Source: CAVHXA01 sp963639765
GTDB taxonomy: Bacteria; Bacillota; Clostridia; Oscillospirales; Oscillospiraceae
Length of the DNA stretch: 8,330 bases
Direction of reading: 5' to 3'
Assembly: GCA_963639765.1 (NCBI GenBank)
Contig: CAVHXA010000077.1
Coordinates: 1-8,330 of the forward strand
Shown: positions 5,046-8,330 of the stretch, in pieces
How the letters are laid out: each line of letters opens with the position of its first letter
Numbering within the stretch: the stretch's first letter is position 1
Notes under the pieces: model-generated
The model's database searches: none
Told to the model about the DNA's origin: nothing
The model's input: the letters and a program-made list of their open reading frames with translations, nothing else
Made by a program: the position numbers and the translations under genes

Positions 5046-8000
5046 TTACTTGATTTCAACGGTGACATTCTTCTTTTTGTTCTTATGCAGACCGTAGAAG
5101 AACATACCCCAGACGACCACGAACAGGACCGCGCAAACTGCAATGATGCCGTAGCACAGGTACTGCCACGGGGCAATGCCGGTATGGATAATGGAGTTGG
5201 GAGCAACCTCGTTCATTGCATTGGAATTTACCTTGGTGTACAGGATGTTCTTCGTCGCACGGCGCATGGCAATCACGCCGGAAGCGGTGTTCTTGGTTTC
5301 ATCCAGCAGATTATTCTGACCGATGGCCAGCAGCAGATCACCGCCGTTAAAGACGAAGTTGTCCTGGCTCATGTACGGATAAGCGGCTGCATCCGTGATG
5401 ACCGTGCCTTGGAAGCCCCACTCATCACGCAGAACGGTATTCAGCAGGTTGCTGTTCGCACCGCACCAAGTCTGACCGATGTAGGTAAAGGCAGACATGA
5501 TGGCCGTGCAAGCGGGAACCGTCTTGGTTTCCACAGTGCCGTTCTCATCTGCAATGTAGCTTTCCTCGGTAGTAGCGGTCTTGACAACGATTTCGTAAGG
5601 CTTCATGTAGATTTCACGCAGCGCCTGCTCGGTGACCCAAATGGAGCAAGTCAGGTCATCGGTAGCGCCCATGAAGCGCCAGCTCTTGTTGATGCCCTCC
5701 CAGTTGCCGATGGCATCGAGGTTACGGTAGGTTTCGGTATCGTTAACAACAAAGTGCTTAACGTAGGCATAAACGCCCTTAGAGGCTGCGCCGGAAACTT
5801 CCTGTGCGCACAGGTTGCCAGCAAGGACGGGGTCCTCAGAGAAATACTCAAAGTTACGGCCGCCGAACGGGGTGCGGTGCATATCCAGGCCGGGTGCATA
5901 CCAGCCGGAAACACCATTCTGCAAGCCCTCTTCACCAATGGCTTCGCCAACCTCGTAAATCAGGTCATCGTTCCAAGTGCAGGCCATGACAACCTCAGAC
6001 GGCATAGCCTGAGAGCTGCCGGAACCGCCATCGCCGTTCACGTCACCGGCTGCGCCCTGCCACTTGATGGCGGCAGGACCGTCGTTGTCGGCGGCTGCGG
6101 GAATGCCCAAGCGGTCGATACCGGCAGAAGCAAAGCTGCCGCCGCAAATCAGGGATTCCATCTCATCAACCGTGAGCTGATCCATAAAGTCATTCCACGC
6201 TTCATCGTCGTAGCTCAAGCCGCGTAGGCTGATCAGCTGAATACCATTCTCCGCGCCGGTCGTGGGCATCACATCGTCATCATGGATGTAACCTTCTGCG
6301 GAGGGGCTGAACGTACCGGTCATAGTAGCAGTACCGGTAGTCATGGAAACACCGCCAGCGGTCTTACCTTGCAGTGCGGTCTTGAGGGCATCGGACATTA
6401 CGCGGTCTTCGTCCGTAGCCATCGTGGGGAACGTACCCTCACCGGCTTTGGTACCCCAATCGGCACGGGAGAAATCGACCATGTTGGTGCTGCGCTCAGC
6501 AAGGTCATCGGTAAAAGCATTCGTAGCGGCGGTCAGGTCGCTCTGGCGCTTGTTTGCATCGGTATCGTAGGCTTTCGTGTCGTTGACAGTGTAGGTCAGC
6601 ACGCAGTCATCAGACTTGACGGTGTGGGCATCGGTGCGCAGAGTCAGCTTGTAGTCACCGGCATCCAGCACATAGCAGCCGGTCGTGCCATCGGAGTTGG
6701 CATGGTTCTGGTCATAGGAAGCCATATCCTCAACGGGCAGGGTCAAAGTGACATTCTCAGACGCACCAGGCTGAATCAGACCAGTCTTTTCGTAAGCGCC
6801 CATTACAACGGTGGACTTCTCAGCGCCTCCCTCGGTGTAGGGTGCCGTGTAGTACAGCTCCACAACGTCCTTACCGGCAACACTGCCGTTGTTCGTAACC
6901 TTAACAGTAACGGACATGCTGTCAGTGGTAGCAACATCCAGCTTTTGGTCCACGACCTCCCAAGAGAAGTCGGTGTAGCTCAGGCCGTAGCCGAACGGAT
7001 AGACAACGCCGGTATCGCTACTGCCGGTAGTGGAGCCAACCGTAATAGGCTCGTCTTTCTTCCAGCCGTAGTACCATGCGTCGGCAGCTTCCTGCCCAGC
7101 GCTTTCAGTAGCCAGATCAAAGGCCGTCTCATAGTAGCGGTAGCCAAGGTAGATGCCTTCCTCGTACTGCATAAAGGCGGTGTAAGAGTAGCTGCCACCC
7201 TCCTCACTGTCCTCGATGCGGTTTTCTGCGCCGTACCAGTTGACGGAGGGACCCGTGGTCTCATACAGATTGGGGTCGCTGACGTTCTGGTAGGTGGGGT
7301 CCAGCTTGAAGTTGGCGTACATCGTGTCGGCCAGCTTGCCGGAGGGGTTCACCGTGCCGCGCAGGATCTCGCCCACAGCTTCAAAACCGGTGCTGCCGCC
7401 CGCAGCCGCGTACAAAACCGCGCTGATTTTCGGGTCATTCTCCAGTTCGGCCAGTTCCATCTGGTTGGAGGAGTTGATAACAACCACAATATTCTTGATG
7501 CCGTCATTCTGCTCCAATGCGCTGATGGTGGCTTCCTCGGCATCGGTCAGCTCCAGATAGTGCTTGGTCTCACTGTAACCCATCTGGGGGTCGGTGGAAC
7601 CGTTCAGCGCAGCGTTCATGTTCAGGGCTTCGTCCTGACCCTCGCCGCCCTGACGGGCAATCCAGACGATGGCGGTGTCGGAGTAGTCGGCAGCCTGTGC
7701 AACCATGTCATCGGTGACAGGCATTTCCGGCAGCATCCAGTAGCTGGAAGAAGCATTCACACCATCCGTGCTGGCACCGGGACGTACCGTGTTGCCAGTA
7801 TCCTTGCTCCACTTGTCGTAGCTGCTTTGCAGCGTGGGGTTTACTTCAAAGCCGGCATCCTCAAGGCCCTGCTTCGGGCTGATGGACGTAGAGGCGTCCG
7901 AGCTGCCGGAACCGGTACCGCCATATACCGGGTTGGAGAAGGCCCAGCCGAACACGCTGACCTTGGAGGTGTTCGTCAGGGGCAGGGTATTGTCTTTGTT

Positions 8001-8291
8001 CTTCAGCAGGACAAAGCCTTCTTCGGCAACCTGCAAGCAGACATCGCGGGAGTGCTGTGCGGCATCTTCCGCAGTAGTGTTAGATTTACCGTAGTAGTCA
8101 GTGTTCCAGTCCTCGGTTCCCTCGGCCTTGGTGACCGTGACCTTGGCTGCGCCGATGTACTGGTCCAGAATGTAGTCAAAGTAGTTTGCCACGTAGTTCA
8201 AGACCAAGGACAGTACCAGTAATATTGCAGTGATGGGCATCATAATCTTGATGGCAAGACCTGATTTACCCTTTTTGTTGCTGGGGTTCAT
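5046..8291 (-). CDS. Domain-permuted GH3 beta-glucosidase-like enzyme with membrane anchors at both ends
   Basis: Predicted surface glycosidase of 1081 residues, removing sugars from beta-glycosides at non-reducing ends; exact substrate unknown. Start ATG 8291-8289 has a strong AAGGAGGG (8305-8298) six bases before it. Order: cytoplasmic basic start, helix about 14-36, GH3 sandwich domain about 80-440 (FVLLKNKDNTLPL, GGTGSGS, IARQGGEGQDEA), FnIII-like domain about 445-570 (VTVKVTNNGSVAGKDVVELYY), linker, GH3 barrel about 685-1020 and C-terminal helix about 1043-1068 with a lysine-rich tail. In ordinary GH3 enzymes the barrel comes first; this order is the reversed one described for some Ruminococcus and Butyrivibrio beta-glucosidases. 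The nucleophile is probably Asp967 (GFQGTVITDAA). Glu217 (GGEGQD) matches the acid/base of three-domain relatives. Asp737 (NDGPA), Lys845-His846 (KHFVVND) and Arg812 fit substrate binding. Both ends lie inside the membrane, leaving the enzyme looped outside. A terminator follows. Confidence 0.95.
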   Translation of the reverse strand: MNPSNKKGKSGLAIKIMMPITAILLVLSLVLNYVANYFDYILDQYIGAAKVTVTKAEGTEDWNTDYYGKSNTTAEDAAQHSRDVCLQVAEEGFVLLKNKDNTLPLTNTSKVSVFGWAFSNPVYGGTGSGSSDASTSISPKQGLEDAGFEVNPTLQSSYDKWSKDTGNTVRPGASTDGVNASSSYWMLPEMPVTDDMVAQAADYSDTAIVWIARQGGEGQDEALNMNAALNGSTDPQMGYSETKHYLELTDAEEATISALEQNDGIKNIVVVINSSNQMELAELENDPKISAVLYAAAGGSTGFEAVGEILRGTVNPSGKLADTMYANFKLDPTYQNVSDPNLYETTGPSVNWYGAENRIEDSEEGGSYSYTAFMQYEEGIYLGYRYYETAFDLATESAGQEAADAWYYGWKKDEPITVGSTTGSSDTGVVYPFGYGLSYTDFSWEVVDQKLDVATTDSMSVTVKVTNNGSVAGKDVVELYYTAPYTEGGAEKSTVVMGAYEKTGLIQPGASENVTLTLPVEDMASYDQNHANSDGTTGCYVLDAGDYKLTLRTDAHTVKSDDCVLTYTVNDTKAYDTDANKRQSDLTAATNAFTDDLAERSTNMVDFSRADWGTKAGEGTFPTMATDEDRVMSDALKTALQGKTAGGVSMTTGTATMTGTFSPSAEGYIHDDDVMPTTGAENGIQLISLRGLSYDDEAWNDFMDQLTVDEMESLICGGSFASAGIDRLGIPAAADNDGPAAIKWQGAAGDVNGDGGSGSSQAMPSEVVMACTWNDDLIYEVGEAIGEEGLQNGVSGWYAPGLDMHRTPFGGRNFEYFSEDPVLAGNLCAQEVSGAASKGVYAYVKHFVVNDTETYRNLDAIGNWEGINKSWRFMGATDDLTCSIWVTEQALREIYMKPYEIVVKTATTEESYIADENGTVETKTVPACTAIMSAFTYIGQTWCGANSNLLNTVLRDEWGFQGTVITDAAAYPYMSQDNFVFNGGDLLLAIGQNNLLDETKNTASGVIAMRRATKNILYTKVNSNAMNEVAPNSIIHTGIAPWQYLCYGIIAVCAVLFVVVWGMFFYGLHKNKKKNVTVEIK

Positions 8292-8303
8292 TTGTTTCCC
8301 TCC

Positions 8304-8330
8304 TTATATTTCCTCCGCTTTCGCCATTAC
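8304..8330 (-). CDS. Possible C-terminal tail of an upstream gene
   Basis: Read on the minus strand from the right edge, the frame gives VMAKAEEI and then TAA (8306-8304). The stop overlaps the ribosome site of the large GH3 gene, and the gap to its start is 12 bases, as expected for an operon partner. Only eight residues are visible, so nothing can be said about the product, and it may not be a gene at all. Confidence 0.25.
   Translation of the reverse strand, partial: VMAKAEEI

Noticed and set aside
4737..6227. 496-codon open frame on the plus strand
   Set aside because: Antisense to the regulator start, the terminator and the GH3 3' half. It crosses an intergenic region with a terminator and shows no protein family.
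6282..8222. 646-codon open frame on the plus strand
   Set aside because: It lies entirely antisense to the GH3 gene, whose CTG-, GCC- and GAC-rich codons suppress stops on the opposite strand. The translation has no recognisable domain.

Overview
The window looks like DNA from gut-type Firmicutes (Clostridia), but probably not from one contiguous genome. Every recognisable gene lies on the minus strand. A run of ten N at 702-711 marks a scaffold gap. Two further positions (about 997 and about 2880) join pieces of genes that do not belong together. I read it as a draft or metagenomic scaffold of at least three pieces. The case rests on broken protein families at the joins and on codon use. Leu is almost always CTG, with CGC/CGT for Arg, in the right-hand glycosidase. 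CTT/CTC and AGA/AGG are frequent in the PTS genes.

Layout, left to right. (1) 1-629: the N-terminal 209 codons of a membrane-anchored glycoside hydrolase family 3 (GH3) protein of the domain-permuted type, running off the left edge. Its leader and Shine-Dalgarno site lie at 630-701. (2) 702-711: gap. (3) 712-997: a HxlR-family regulator broken by many small frameshifts, which get worse toward the gap. It is joined to the first 23 codons of a glycerate kinase (997-1065). (4) 1088-2704: complete PTS enzyme I (ptsI), preceded two bases upstream by the last 57 codons of HPr (ptsH, 2707-2880). (5) 2831-4872: a two-gene signalling operon. A LytTR response regulator overlaps by ATGA an AgrC-like GHKL sensor kinase, whose last codons are replaced by out-of-frame HPr sequence. 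(6) 4873-5045: the regulator's own promoter and an intrinsic terminator for the next gene upstream. (7) 5046-8291: a complete 1081-residue GH3 enzyme with reversed domain order and a membrane helix at each end. (8) 8304-8330: a possible C-terminal tail of another gene.

How the genes could work together. The large GH3 enzyme should sit outside the cell, held to the membrane at both ends, and release sugars from beta-glycosides. The LytTR/GHKL pair behind it is a membrane-sensing two-component system of the peptide-quorum-sensor type. It has its own promoter after a strong terminator, so a link to the GH3 gene rests on position only. PtsH-PtsI would supply phosphate for PTS sugar import, but those genes probably come from a different genome piece. 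I found no mobile element, CRISPR array, RNA gene or defence system. The most notable features are the permuted double-anchored GH3 architecture, the HPr fragment with Arg at the usual Ser46 position, and the composite structure of the scaffold. I see no convincing new system.
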